Assembly: GCA_022843385.1 (NCBI GenBank)
Contig: JALHNT010000011.1
Location: forward strand, 44,032-108,031
Direction of reading: 5' to 3'
Length of the DNA: 64,000 nucleotides
Source of the DNA: Anaerolineae bacterium
GTDB lineage: Bacteria; Chloroflexota; Anaerolineae; Aggregatilineales; Phototrophicaceae
Position numbers and translations under genes: made by a program. Under the pieces are notes generated by a model, which was not told the origin of the DNA, searched no databases, and saw only the letters and a program-made list of their open reading frames with translations. Each line of letters begins with the position of its first letter. Within the stretch, counting starts at the first letter, position 1. Below, piece after piece: positions 50,291-59,139 of this stretch.

Positions 50291-52439
50291 AGTGATCGAC
50301 CAGCGCTTCAACACACTTGACCAGCTCCAGCGGTTGGAAACCGGTTGGCTTGTGAACAGTCAGGACGCCGCTCATTCGGGGTGATACCGCTTCAGAAGCT
50401 CCCCGCGCCGATACCATGATGACCGGCACATCGGCTAATTCTGGTGATAGTTTGATGTGCTGAACGAAGGTCAGCCCATCCAGATCAGGCATCAGCAGAT
50501 CCAGGATGACTGCATCGGGACGCTGAGAACGCATCAGCGCCAGCCCTTCCAGCCCACCATAGGCTTTTCGGATCTGATAATGTTCCGGTGTGGTTTGCAG
50601 CATCCGATCAAATAACCGGACAATCTCTGGATCATCATCGACAATCAGAATGGATTTGATGGGTGACTTGACCTGGCGCAACACCCGCTGCAATTCAGCG
50701 GCTGTGACCGGTTTCACCAGATAATCGGCGATGCCAAACTGCTGCATCGCACGACGACCGCTGGGCATCAGACAGGTGATGACCGGGGCCACCTGCCGGA
50801 TTTCCTGCAACAACCCGGCCTCAAGCGCGCTGGCGGCCTGGGTATCCATAACCAGTGCCGACGGCTGGATGCGCTTGAGCCATTCAATGGTTTCGTTGGA
50901 GAAGACCGATCCCACTGCCTGATGGCGCTGGCTGTAGCGTTCGAATAACTGGATGACAGCCGGATCATCATCCAGGACGACGTAACACCGTTCTGGCTGT
51001 CGTTCTACTCGCGCCGAGGAATGCGGGTTGATCAATTGGATTGGATCATCTGTCAAAGGGAGTTCGATATAAAACTGACTGCCCCGGCCTGGTATGCCTT
51101 CGCTTTTTGCCCAGATCCTCCCGTGATGAAGCGCAATGAAATGCCGGCTCAGGGTGAGGCCCAAACCGGAACCACCAAACCGTCGTGACAGCGAATTATC
51201 AAGCTGATGGAATTCTTCGAATATCTGCTCCATCTCCTGCGCTGGAATCCCAATTCCACTGTCAGCAATGCAGATCGTCACTTTTTCCGCGTCGAGAGAA
51301 GCTGCAATACGGATGAATCCCTGGTCGGTGAAGCGCAGCGCATTACTGAGCAGATTGATGATGATCTGACGAATGCGCACCGGATCAAGCAGGAGACGCG
51401 GTAGTGAATGGGGAATGTCGGTCTCGAACATCAACCCCTTGCGGGTAATCTGGTCGCGCAGCATGTCTGCCGCTTCCATAATGACCCGTTGCAGACTGAT
51501 TTCCTCTTTCAATACGACCATCTGACCGGCTTCAATCTGCGATACATCCAGCACATCATTAATTAGTGTTTGCAGATGACGGGCGTTGCGATAGATGATA
51601 TTGATGTCCTTCCAGTAGGCCGAAGGCAGGGCAACCGGATAGGTATCAGGGGCATTCACAATCATCTCAGTAAAGCCCACAATCAGGTTGATCGGCGTGC
51701 GCAATTCATGGCTGACATTTGCGGCAAACTGGGCCTTTAACCGCCGGGCTTCTTCAGCCGCGCGGCGTGCCTGACGCAACTGGCTGTTGATGTAGATCAG
51801 ATTCTGCGAGGCCTCATCGAGCGCTTTTGTGCGCTGCGCCAGGATGGATCTCCCGTCGCGCGCTTCGGTCATTTGCTGCCAGATATACTGTTGATAATGT
51901 TCCAGCATACTGACAATGTGGGCGATGCCGCTTGACACGATGAAGCCTGTAATCAGGGCAAGCCAGATAAAACCGAACGGCAGCAGACTGTTGGTGATCC
52001 CGCTATCGCCCAGTTGCAGCGTCAGATACGAGGTAGCAAGAGCCAGCACAACCGTCTCTGCCCGGCTCAGAAGGAAGACTGCCATCAATACCAGAAATGA
52101 GAATAGAACCGAAAATGTCGCAAGATTCCAGGCCTGGATGGCAATGACGATGCACAGCGTGGTACCGGTAAAGAAACCGATAGCAGCCAGGCGGAATGAA
52201 CGCCGATACACGGCATAGCTGAATATCAGGCTGCATTCGAGAAGAAACCAGATCATCATCGCTATGGTTGATGGCACACCTTCAACGGCATTCAGGACAA
52301 TGATCCAGATGCAGCCAGTAATCATCAGGGACGGGAGCAGCAGGCGGAAGATTCGCAGGCGGATTTCTAGCAGCCGGTTTTCATACTCCGATGTAGGCTG
52401 TATCGTGCTCACCATGTTCACGTCAGGCTGTCCCATCAT
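50265..52439 (-). CDS. Hybrid sensor histidine kinase with two receiver domains
   Basis: 724 residues. Six N-terminal membrane helices (about 30-190) form a membrane sensor; a coiled coil follows (ARRAAEEARRLKAQF). The DHp has the phospho-His in FAANVSHELRTPINL. HATPase boxes are LLSNALRFT, DSGIGIP and GGSGLGLTLS. Receiver 1 (about 480-595) has VVLDDDPAV, Asp in LVMDTQAA and Lys in DYLVKPVT; receiver 2 (about 600-715) has LIVDDDPEI, VILDLLMPDLDG and TVHKPTG. The protein faces the receiver gene 49049-50290, tail to tail; the two may form one phosphorelay. Confidence 0.9.
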   Translation of the reverse strand: MMGQPDVNMVSTIQPTSEYENRLLEIRLRIFRLLLPSLMITGCIWIIVLNAVEGVPSTIAMMIWFLLECSLIFSYAVYRRSFRLAAIGFFTGTTLCIVIAIQAWNLATFSVLFSFLVLMAVFLLSRAETVVLALATSYLTLQLGDSGITNSLLPFGFIWLALITGFIVSSGIAHIVSMLEHYQQYIWQQMTEARDGRSILAQRTKALDEASQNLIYINSQLRQARRAAEEARRLKAQFAANVSHELRTPINLIVGFTEMIVNAPDTYPVALPSAYWKDINIIYRNARHLQTLINDVLDVSQIEAGQMVVLKEEISLQRVIMEAADMLRDQITRKGLMFETDIPHSLPRLLLDPVRIRQIIINLLSNALRFTDQGFIRIAASLDAEKVTICIADSGIGIPAQEMEQIFEEFHQLDNSLSRRFGGSGLGLTLSRHFIALHHGRIWAKSEGIPGRGSQFYIELPLTDDPIQLINPHSSARVERQPERCYVVLDDDPAVIQLFERYSQRHQAVGSVFSNETIEWLKRIQPSALVMDTQAASALEAGLLQEIRQVAPVITCLMPSGRRAMQQFGIADYLVKPVTAAELQRVLRQVKSPIKSILIVDDDPEIVRLFDRMLQTTPEHYQIRKAYGGLEGLALMRSQRPDAVILDLLMPDLDGLTFVQHIKLSPELADVPVIMVSARGASEAVSPRMSGVLTVHKPTGFQPLELVKCVEALVDHFTPASDPG

Positions 52440-52544
52440 TGAATAATTGTGCTCTCAATCCGCACAATCCGTATTTATGCCAGAGCCAACCGAGTTTCGC
52501 CATCTGTATCAGAACACATGATAAGCTCTCGTCTATTGGTAAAG

Positions 52545-52690
52545 GAACGAGGCAACCCACACTCGCCGGTGGTTGGAACGACGACTTTTGTGTCCGAACT
52601 CTGTGGCGCAAACCTCATTGAACTGGTACTGAAAACTCTCAACGGCATACCAATTCCGTCAGCGGCCGTATGGATCACCGCTTCATCCAA
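52545..52690 (+). pseudogene. Decayed copy of the 3' end of the DeoR-PBP regulator gene
   Basis: The frame gives NPHSPVVGTTTFVSELCG, then LIELVLKTLNGIPIPSAAV. The regulator at 42692-44365 ends with NPQSPVIGSTAFMPELYG, LIELALKILNGIPVPPAVY. DNA identity is also evident (e.g. ATGGATCACCGCTTCATC in both). One base is lost before that word, shifting the frame. The rest of 52440-53211 has no convincing gene. Confidence 0.7.
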
Positions 52691-52765
52691 ATGCCTGCCG
52701 CTGATCGAGATGGTAGTAGTGCTGCTTAACGTTAGAAAACTCGAACGTGTAGATTAGAAATTATG

Positions 52766-52774
52766 TGCTATAAT
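52766..52774 (+). promoter_or_regulatory. Orphan extended -10 promoter motif
   Basis: TGCTATAAT matches an extended -10 element exactly. No -35 box and no plus-strand gene follow before 54107, so it is either a chance match or the start of a non-coding transcript. Confidence 0.3.
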
Positions 52775-53211
52775 GGTGCTGTGAAAGAGTCTGTCCATTA
52801 CCCAACCAGTTCACGGCCAGCGTCGACACAGAGCAGTCATCAGTCGATAGTCAACAGGCTGAAAGCTGAAGGCCAAATGTCATAACAGTCACTTTTGACT
52901 TTGACGACTTTGACGACTTTTGGGTCAAAGGTGCTGAGTGACCAGTTCAAAGCAAAACACTTGATTTCTCTCAGTGCGCTTTGTGTTTCTTTTGCTGATG
53001 CCTGATTCATAAACTGCAAAAACGGTGGTGCAGAATTTGACGCATTTGCAGAATCATGTGCGGTTTCGCTCAGCTTTCTTTGTGTGTCTTCCGAGTTGGT
53101 TTTTGTGTCGCTGTCATTTTGTCGGTGTCTGTCCGACGACGACGACACAAAAAAGGGTTCTCCGAACGTAGCTGAGGTCAAGCCTGTCAGTCGATCATCA
53201 GGCGGCCATCG

Positions 53212-54021
53212 CTAGGCCGCCAGGTGATAGCTGCGCGTCGGCATACACTGATCCCAGACGAAGATGTACCACTTGTACTCATCTTCGTACAGCACATTCA
53301 CCTGAAACTCGCCGGTGGTCAGGCGATAGAGTTGGACGCCATCCTGCTCGGCCAGCAGCATGTTCCTCTCGCCGGGGATGCCCTGTTCATCAATCGCTGC
53401 AAAGCTCAGGTTGATCGAAGGCGCACTCCAACCCCGCCCGGACTCACGGCTGATTTTCCACACCTGGATGCCATGAGCCTTGCAGTAGATCGCCACCGGT
53501 GCCGCCCGATCCCAGGCGGCGTGGTTGATGCGTTCATCGCCAGGGATGAACAGATCAACGCCCTGGGGCGCGGAGGGAGCACCGAGGAAGACATTGCCCG
53601 GCCCGCTGATCGAGCCAGTGAACGAGCCAAATTCAGTGGTCAGCTCGTTGGCCGCGACCAGGATGTAGGCCGTGTTGGCGCTGAGGTCCAGGTTGTAGTT
53701 GGGGTCGCCCGAAGCATTCTCGGCGAAGATACAATTGGCGGAGGGCTGTGCCGGGTCAAATGATCCCTGATACACCAGCATATCAAACAGGATGATCCCG
53801 CCGCTGAAGGTCACATTGTAGCTGCCGGTCGTGTCGACATAAAATGGCAGCGTGGCAATCCGCGTCGCCCCCAGCAGTCCGCTGCAACCGCTGGCTGGCA
53901 GCGACACTTTGGGCGAGGATGTGGTTGTCGCGCCATTAATCGAAGTTGAACCGGCCAGCGCCGGGAAGACCGTCAGCGTCAGAGCGATAAAGAGCAGGGT
54001 AAGCGCTATTTTTCGGATCAT
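53212..54021 (-). CDS. Secreted protein of unknown function with the domain shared with 1555-1989
   Basis: 269 residues with a signal peptide to about FPALAG. The N-terminal half (about 30-150) looks like a PPC-type beta sandwich (YVDTTGSYNVTFSG, NYNLDLSANTAYILVAA). The C-terminal domain (about 160-265) repeats the pattern found in the small secreted protein at 1555-1989, with Cys in AIYC and WDQC. GAGGCGG precedes the ATG. Exported, function unknown. Confidence 0.75.
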   Translation of the reverse strand: MIRKIALTLLFIALTLTVFPALAGSTSINGATTTSSPKVSLPASGCSGLLGATRIATLPFYVDTTGSYNVTFSGGIILFDMLVYQGSFDPAQPSANCIFAENASGDPNYNLDLSANTAYILVAANELTTEFGSFTGSISGPGNVFLGAPSAPQGVDLFIPGDERINHAAWDRAAPVAIYCKAHGIQVWKISRESGRGWSAPSINLSFAAIDEQGIPGERNMLLAEQDGVQLYRLTTGEFQVNVLYEDEYKWYIFVWDQCMPTRSYHLAA

Positions 54022-54106
54022 AACCGCCTCTATGAAACCCTTACTTTATTGCTTACCATAGCCTCATCTTCGTCCGCTGTCAACGGGCGTTAACAGGAAA
54101 CAAACC

Positions 54107-55339
54107 ATGCCTGAACCGATGATTGAGGTCGAACTGGAAGCGATGGCGCACGGCGGCAGCGCCCTGGGCCGCGTCGAGGGGCAGATGGTGCTGCTGCCCT
54201 ACGCCATCCCCGGCGAACGGGTGCGGGCGCGCGTCGTCGGTCAGAAAGGGCGGATGCTTTTCGCCGAAGGGGTGCAACTGCTGGAAGCCTCGGCGGATCG
54301 GGTGCAGCCGGCCTGTCCTCACTTCGGGCCGGGGCGCTGCGCCGGTTGTCAGTGGCAGCACATCGATTATCCCGCCCAGCTCCTCTTGAAGCAGGATGTG
54401 CTGGCCGATCAACTGGAGCGCATCGGCGGCTTTACCGAGGCCGACGTCCGCCCGGTTATCCCCGCCCCGGCGCTCTGGTTCTACAATGACTGGATGCGGC
54501 TGCTGCCGGCTGCTGATGGCACGGTCGGCTTTGCTGATACGCGCGGCGCTGTCCTGCCCATCAGCGAGTGCCATGTACTGCACCCCGATTTGCTGGCGCT
54601 GCTGCCGCTGCTCGATATGGAAGCGCTGACCGGCGTCGAACGGTTGACGCTGCAACGGGGCAGCGACGGCCAACGGATGCTGATCCTGGAGGTGGCGAAC
54701 GACGAAGCCCCCGAACTGGAAACCGACCTGCCGATGAGCGTCAATCTGGTGCTGCAATCCGGTGAGCCGCGCAACCTGATCGGTGACCTGTACAGTCATT
54801 ATGCCGTCAAGGGACGGACGTTCCGCGTCAGCGCCGGTTCATACTTCCGCCCCAACACGTCCCAGGTCGAGCCGCTGCTCGATAATGTGCTGGCGGCGCT
54901 GGCACTCACGGCTGAGAGCGCGGTGCTGGAAGCCTATGGCGGCATGGGGCTGTTCACCCCGTTTCTGGCCGAACGCGCCCGGTTGGTGACGCTGATCGAG
55001 GATGATCCCTTCGCCCTGGCCGATGCCGAGGTCAACCTGGGGGAAGCGGATAATGTCGATGTGATCGAAGGCGACGCCCAGGATGTGCTGCCGGAGTTAG
55101 AGGCTGGGTATGACGTAGCGCTGTTCGACCTGCCCGAAAGCGGCCTGCCCACCGAGATGACCGATGCCCTCGCGGCCACGGCCATCCCCCGGCTGGTGAT
55201 CCTCAGCAGCGACCCGGCCACCCTGGCGCGGGATGGCAAGCGGCTGGCGGGGCATGGCTACCGGCTGGTTTATGCCCAACCCATCGACCTCGCCCCCCAG
55301 ACCGCCCAGATCGACACCATCGCCGTGTTCGAGCGGTAA
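54107..55339 (+). CDS. RlmD/TrmA-family protein lacking the catalytic cysteine
   Basis: 410 residues. N-terminal TRAM-like domain (EVELEAMAHGGSALGRVEGQMVLL region, residues 5-60). Iron-sulfur ligands are present: Cys residues in CPHFGPGRCAGCQW and a fourth in ISECHVLHP. The SAM fold begins near VLEAYGGMGLF. The family motif S-C-N-P-A-T-L-A-R-D, whose Cys attacks uracil C6, reads LSSDPATLARD here, so Cys is replaced by Ser; DPPR is also altered (DLPESG). It probably lacks m5U methyltransferase activity or has a changed role. AGGAAA precedes the ATG. The last 44 bases are duplicated at 56534-56577. Confidence 0.85.
   Translation: MPEPMIEVELEAMAHGGSALGRVEGQMVLLPYAIPGERVRARVVGQKGRMLFAEGVQLLEASADRVQPACPHFGPGRCAGCQWQHIDYPAQLLLKQDVLADQLERIGGFTEADVRPVIPAPALWFYNDWMRLLPAADGTVGFADTRGAVLPISECHVLHPDLLALLPLLDMEALTGVERLTLQRGSDGQRMLILEVANDEAPELETDLPMSVNLVLQSGEPRNLIGDLYSHYAVKGRTFRVSAGSYFRPNTSQVEPLLDNVLAALALTAESAVLEAYGGMGLFTPFLAERARLVTLIEDDPFALADAEVNLGEADNVDVIEGDAQDVLPELEAGYDVALFDLPESGLPTEMTDALAATAIPRLVILSSDPATLARDGKRLAGHGYRLVYAQPIDLAPQTAQIDTIAVFER
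55295..55338 (+). repeat. 44-bp direct repeat, left copy (end of the RlmD-like gene)
   Basis: The last 44 bases of the RlmD-like coding region, beginning CCCCAGACCGCCCAGATCGA and ending at GGTA of the stop. Identical to 56534-56577 except for one C/T change. The copies are 1239 bases apart and enclose the MerR gene. Confidence 0.85.
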
Positions 55340-55548
55340 GGCTACGTTGTCAGGGTGACGCTCGTCCGTTCGACAGTCACCACTGGTGCCATTGATTTGC
55401 TCACCCTTACGCTGGACAGGGCTCATCATCGGAGGGACTGGGCAGGGCTTGATTCATTTGCCATCAATTGCCCTTCATTTTTACTGCTTGACTCTCAGGT
55501 TGCCTCAGACTGTAAGCTGTCATTATCTTCGCGCGGAGATGAACCATC

Positions 55549-56370
55549 ATGATCAGAATCGGCGATTTTGCACGTCTTGGACAAGTATCGGTTGTTACGC
55601 TTCGTCACTACGATGAACTTGGCTTACTGAAACCGATCAAAATCGACCGTGACTCGGGCTACCGTTACTACTCGGTTGCACAACTGCCGCGACTCAATCG
55701 TATTCTGGCGTTGAAAGATCTGGGTTTTTCACTCGAGCAGATCGAGCATGTGCTAAATGACCGGCTGACGCTCGATCAATTGAGAGGAATGCTCATGCTC
55801 AAACACGCCGAGACAAAGCAGATGGTCACCGAAGAACAAGCACGATTGGCCCGCATATCTGCCCGTATCAGGCAAATTGAATTGGAGGATAAAATGTCAA
55901 CCTATGATGTGGTTCTCAAAACCGTTCCGGCGATGACGGTGGTCTCGCGTCGTGTCACCATCCCGACTAACGACCAGGTTCCCAGCTATCTCAATCCTGC
56001 TTTCATGGAAGTCGCCACTTACATCAAAGATGCCAAATGCACCATAACGGGCCCCCACTTCGCGATCTGGCATCAGGCGGCTGAAGTGATCACCAACGAG
56101 GTTGCTGAAGCCGCTGTTCCCGTAAATTGTGCATCAGCCGGCACGGACCGCATTCAAGTCTATGAACTGCCTGAAACACGGGTTGCGTCAGCAGTTCATC
56201 ACGGCGATTTCGAGGACTTCACTCAGCTTCACACGGCAATCCTGCAATGGATCGAGGCCAACAGCTATCAGGTCGTCGGCGCCTACCGGGAGGTTTATAT
56301 CAAGCACAATCCAGACGATCTCAGCGACACGACGACGGAAGTTCAGTATCCGGTGCAACCAGCGTCGTGA
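55549..56370 (+). CDS. MerR family regulator with a GyrI-like effector domain
   Basis: 273 residues. The MerR helix-turn-helix opens with IRIGDFARLGQVSVVTLRHYDELGLL, followed by SGYRYYSVAQLPRLNRI and the long dimerisation helix (to about 115). Residues 120-270 are a GyrI/AraC effector-binding fold (VVLKTVPAMTVVSRRV, GPHFAIWH, VYELPETRVASAVHHG), which in BmrR/TipAL-type proteins binds lipophilic cations or drugs. No efflux pump gene is adjacent. It is enclosed by 44-bp direct repeats. Confidence 0.88.
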   Translation: MIRIGDFARLGQVSVVTLRHYDELGLLKPIKIDRDSGYRYYSVAQLPRLNRILALKDLGFSLEQIEHVLNDRLTLDQLRGMLMLKHAETKQMVTEEQARLARISARIRQIELEDKMSTYDVVLKTVPAMTVVSRRVTIPTNDQVPSYLNPAFMEVATYIKDAKCTITGPHFAIWHQAAEVITNEVAEAAVPVNCASAGTDRIQVYELPETRVASAVHHGDFEDFTQLHTAILQWIEANSYQVVGAYREVYIKHNPDDLSDTTTEVQYPVQPAS

Positions 56371-56424
56371 ACCTAAAGCAATGCATGGCTGTGTGACGCG
56401 CTAACCAGTCACATCAGTCTAGAC

Positions 56425-56463
56425 CACAAAGCACCTGAGACAGGCAGTTTCAGGTGCTTTGTG
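56425..56463 (+). terminator. Strong hairpin after the MerR gene
   Basis: CACAAAGCACCTGA and TCAGGTGCTTTGTG form a perfect 14-bp stem around an 11-base loop, 55 bases past the stop. Only a weak T-rich tail follows. Confidence 0.7.
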
Positions 56464-56533
56464 ATTCTGGAGCAGAGTTATGGCACGCGCCGAGAGGAAG
56501 GATGTAAGGGCTTCAATTCAATATCGTCTATAT

Positions 56534-56577
56534 CCCCAGACCGCCCAGATCGACACCATCGCTGTGTTCGAGCGGTA
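56534..56577 (+). repeat. 44-bp direct repeat, right copy
   Basis: Duplicate of 55295-55338 with one mismatch (T for C), ending in GGTA followed by G instead of A, so it too would end in a stop codon (TAG). It is not attached to any coding frame here. Confidence 0.85.
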
Positions 56578-56584
56578 GTGCCGG

Positions 56585-57478
56585 TTATTCCGTCCCTCGG
56601 ATGTTTAGCGAGGTAGGTGTATCAAAACGGAAGGTGACTTCATGGAGCTTATCCTGTAAGTCTGTGCCGCTGTCCGGCGTGGGAATGACAAAACCGGGTT
56701 TGTCATCAACCACACCAAAACCCACCTTCAGCCGCACCTCGCCATCGCGGATCGCCACGCCGCTCAACCCGCCGCGCAGTTCGCCCATCAGACCATCGAG
56801 CAAACTGGCGACCTGATTGGCTGGCAGCAGTGGGGTTTTGCCCTGCGCCGTCAACTGCTTGCTCAACGAGACAATCTGCTCATTCAGCCCATCGCGTTCC
56901 TTATTCAATCGCGTGATGGCCTGCCCCAGCTCGGCCCGCACTTTCGCATCCGTTTCCAGACGCACCTGTTCGACCGTTGTTTTGGCTTCTTCCGCCAGCG
57001 TGCGGAACTGCTTCAGGTCGCCCGCCGCCTCTTCCATCTGCCGCGCTATCAGCCGATTTTCCTCGATCAGCCGGCTGACCGTCGCCTCATTGTCAGGATT
57101 GGGTTGCCCCACCGCCCGCGCTTCGGCCAGCGCCGTCTCCAGCGCTTGAATCCGTTCCAGGCTGGCGCGTAGTTGGGATTCTGCTTTTGCTAATTCGGTG
57201 GCGCTGGCACTGCCGGCGTTCAACAACTTGCGCAGCGTTTCGGTGTAGACTTCGACGGTGCGTTGGCGCGGTTGCTTGAGTTCCAGTTGTTCAAAGAGCG
57301 CCGCCAGCGTTTCGCCCGGTTCAACGGCCCCTTTTCCTTCCGCCTCTTCCAGGCGGCGCTTGAGATCGTCCCGTTCAGCGATGAGCGCTTCCGAGGCTTC
57401 GCGCACTTTCTTCAGATCGGTTTCCAAAGTCTTGATTTGCTGTGCCGTGCCGCGTTGACTGGATGATCGGCTGCTCAA
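56585..57478 (-). CDS. Coiled-coil protein of the unknown five-gene cluster
   Basis: 297 residues. Residues 10-215 are almost all charged helix with heptad-like spacing (IKTLETDLKKVREASEALIAERDDL is part of it), i.e. a long coiled coil. The C-terminal 80 residues form a strand-rich domain (GVAIRDGEVRLKVGFGVVDDKPGFVIPTP, KLHEVTFRFD). No signal peptide. It overlaps the preceding gene stop by 4 bases. Such a rod with a beta cap could be a structural or scaffolding part; function unknown. Confidence 0.7.
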   Translation of the reverse strand: MSSRSSSQRGTAQQIKTLETDLKKVREASEALIAERDDLKRRLEEAEGKGAVEPGETLAALFEQLELKQPRQRTVEVYTETLRKLLNAGSASATELAKAESQLRASLERIQALETALAEARAVGQPNPDNEATVSRLIEENRLIARQMEEAAGDLKQFRTLAEEAKTTVEQVRLETDAKVRAELGQAITRLNKERDGLNEQIVSLSKQLTAQGKTPLLPANQVASLLDGLMGELRGGLSGVAIRDGEVRLKVGFGVVDDKPGFVIPTPDSGTDLQDKLHEVTFRFDTPTSLNIRGTE

Positions 57479-57975
57479 CGTGGGCCTCCTTGTATCTCGT
57501 CTGGCTCAATCGTCTCGCGCACGATGCGCCCTTTGGCGTCACGAGCGGTTATCAACCAGCGTTGACTGGCCGGGATATAGGTCGGTTCAATCGTCAGCTC
57601 GCCCAGGATCGGCACCAGCCGTTGCACATCCACCCGGTCGCGCACGGCCTGGATGACATCATCGGGCTTGCGTTTCGGCGGCGAGGCTGCCGGTTTGAGC
57701 GACTCGCTGGCGGTCGCCACAAAATTTACCCGCACCGTCGAAAGCGCCTCGGCATTGATTTTGCCCACCGCCAGATCAGCCGCCGAAATCGGTTGCAGCG
57801 TGACCTTCCCGGTGGCGCTGGTGGTCACAGCGGCCTTCACTTCCAACTGGGCTTCGCTCATCACCATATCGGAGGCCAGTTGGACGCCGCTGCCCAAACT
57901 GCCTTGCGCGTCGGTCAGCGAACGGCCAGCCGCTTCCAGAAAGGCCTGTAGATCAGCCTGATTGACAGTCGCCAT
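57475..57975 (-). CDS. Small protein of the unknown cluster, third member of the related trio
   Basis: 166 residues, no signal peptide. N-terminal amphipathic helix LQAFLEAAGRSLTDAQGSLG carries the A-G-x-x-x-x-D-A-Q core seen in the two next proteins. A strand-rich middle (LEVKAAVTTSATGKVTLQP, VRVNFVATAS) is followed by a Pro/Lys linker and a C-terminal strand pair (LTIEPTYIPASQRWLITARDAKG). Related to 57982-58527 and 58569-59090 by layout. Function unknown. Confidence 0.7.
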   Translation of the reverse strand: MATVNQADLQAFLEAAGRSLTDAQGSLGSGVQLASDMVMSEAQLEVKAAVTTSATGKVTLQPISAADLAVGKINAEALSTVRVNFVATASESLKPAASPPKRKPDDVIQAVRDRVDVQRLVPILGELTIEPTYIPASQRWLITARDAKGRIVRETIEPDEIQGGPR

Positions 57976-57981
57976 AAAGCC

Positions 57982-58527
57982 TCACTCTGTTGGTTTAGTG
58001 GTGGTCGCGCGCACCGGTTCGAGACGCAGCGGCATCGGTACCGGCACCAGCTTGGCTGTCAGTTTGGATGAAATTTTGACATCGCGGTTCAGCTTGCGCT
58101 CGAAACGCACGCCGGCGGTGTCGGCAAACAGGGCAAAGCGGCGCCCCGACGAGGTATCATTTTCGACAATCTTGATGTCCATCGTCACTTCGACGGTGGC
58201 TTCGGAGAATTGATAAAACGGCGGGGTGACGCCGATATCGAGCAGCGAGACTTCACGGGGTGCGCCCGTTTCATAGGTGATGTTCCCCTGCTCATCAATC
58301 GTCTCGGTGATCGTGGGGATGATTGAGATTTTTGTGTTGGCTAACTGCACCACCATTTCCGCTGAGGCTTGTGTCAGGCTGGCCTGGGCATCGGCGATGC
58401 CCTCTGCCAGCATCCGTACCAGATCGCCAAACGAAGCCGACGGCGTTTCCACCACCGGCGTCTCAGGTTGGACAATCGCGGGACGAAAAGCTCTCAGCGG
58501 AAGGGTTCGCGGACTATTCAGAACCAT
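57982..58527 (-). CDS. Small protein of the unknown cluster, second member of the related trio
   Basis: 181 residues, no signal peptide. N-terminal helix DLVRMLAEGIADAQASLTQAS, then a strand segment SIIPTITETIDEQGNITYE, then PPFYQFSEATVEVTMDIKI. The last motif is nearly identical in the neighbour (FYQFAEASIEVTMDIKT). The C-terminal part has basic strands ending in LVPVPMPLRLEPV. The helix-AQ-then-beta order recalls DUF2589 proteins; that is a guess from memory. Confidence 0.72.
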   Translation of the reverse strand: MVLNSPRTLPLRAFRPAIVQPETPVVETPSASFGDLVRMLAEGIADAQASLTQASAEMVVQLANTKISIIPTITETIDEQGNITYETGAPREVSLLDIGVTPPFYQFSEATVEVTMDIKIVENDTSSGRRFALFADTAGVRFERKLNRDVKISSKLTAKLVPVPMPLRLEPVRATTTKPTE

Positions 58528-58568
58528 CGATGACCCTTCCTTGCTGTTGATCGTAAGAATGACGCAGG

Positions 58569-59090
58569 TTATGCCGTGGGCTTCGGACGATTATCAACCA
58601 GGATGAGTTCAGGCGCAATGCGCGGCGGGGGCGGCACCGGCACCATCTTGGTGAACAGGCGGCTGGTCCCCCGGACTTCCTTGCCAAACTTGCGGTTGTG
58701 CGACACATCGACGCTCACCGAGGCGCTCCAACAGGCGAAGCCAACTTTGGCCTTCAAGCCGACTTTGACATTCGTCTCGGAAGAGGTCGTGGTCTTGATG
58801 TCCATCGTCACTTCGATGCTGGCTTCGGCAAACTGATAGAAAGTCGGCAGCAGCCCCAGTTGCAGCGGCGTCACATCCACCGGCGCGGCATTGGTAAAGC
58901 TCACCGTGCCATCAGCCGCGATGACCTGCGTCACCGCCATCACCAACGGGATTGTGGTTTCAGCTAAGGCTTTGGTGGTTTCAATCGAATTCTCATCCAG
59001 TGCGCGCTGGGCTTCGGCGATGCCCAGTGCCAACTTCAACACCATATCGGGCAGCGGCACATTCAACAGTTCCTGGCCTACGCTTGGCAT
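58569..59090 (-). CDS. Small protein of the unknown cluster, first member of the related trio
   Basis: About 173 residues from ATG 59090, preceded by AAGGAG. Helix DMVLKLALGIAEAQRALDENS, then PTFYQFAEASIEVTMDIKT and a strand region with AKVGFACWSASVSVDVSHNRKFGKE. The tail MVPVPPPPRIAPELILV parallels the neighbour's LVPVPMPLRLEPV. The two are clear paralogs. No signal peptide. Function unknown. Confidence 0.75.
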   Translation of the reverse strand: MPSVGQELLNVPLPDMVLKLALGIAEAQRALDENSIETTKALAETTIPLVMAVTQVIAADGTVSFTNAAPVDVTPLQLGLLPTFYQFAEASIEVTMDIKTTTSSETNVKVGLKAKVGFACWSASVSVDVSHNRKFGKEVRGTSRLFTKMVPVPPPPRIAPELILVDNRPKPTA

Positions 59091-59139
59091 GAAATGCACT
59101 CCTTCTGACAATAGCGGATAAATTCAAACACGGCTGAAC

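Noticed and set aside
52840..53181. 113-codon minus-strand frame in the gene-poor stretch
   Set aside because: Composition is low-complexity (Ser, Asp, Thr, Lys rich) with no ribosome-binding site and no fold-like pattern; it includes a short tandem TTTGACGAC repeat that creates VKVVKV.
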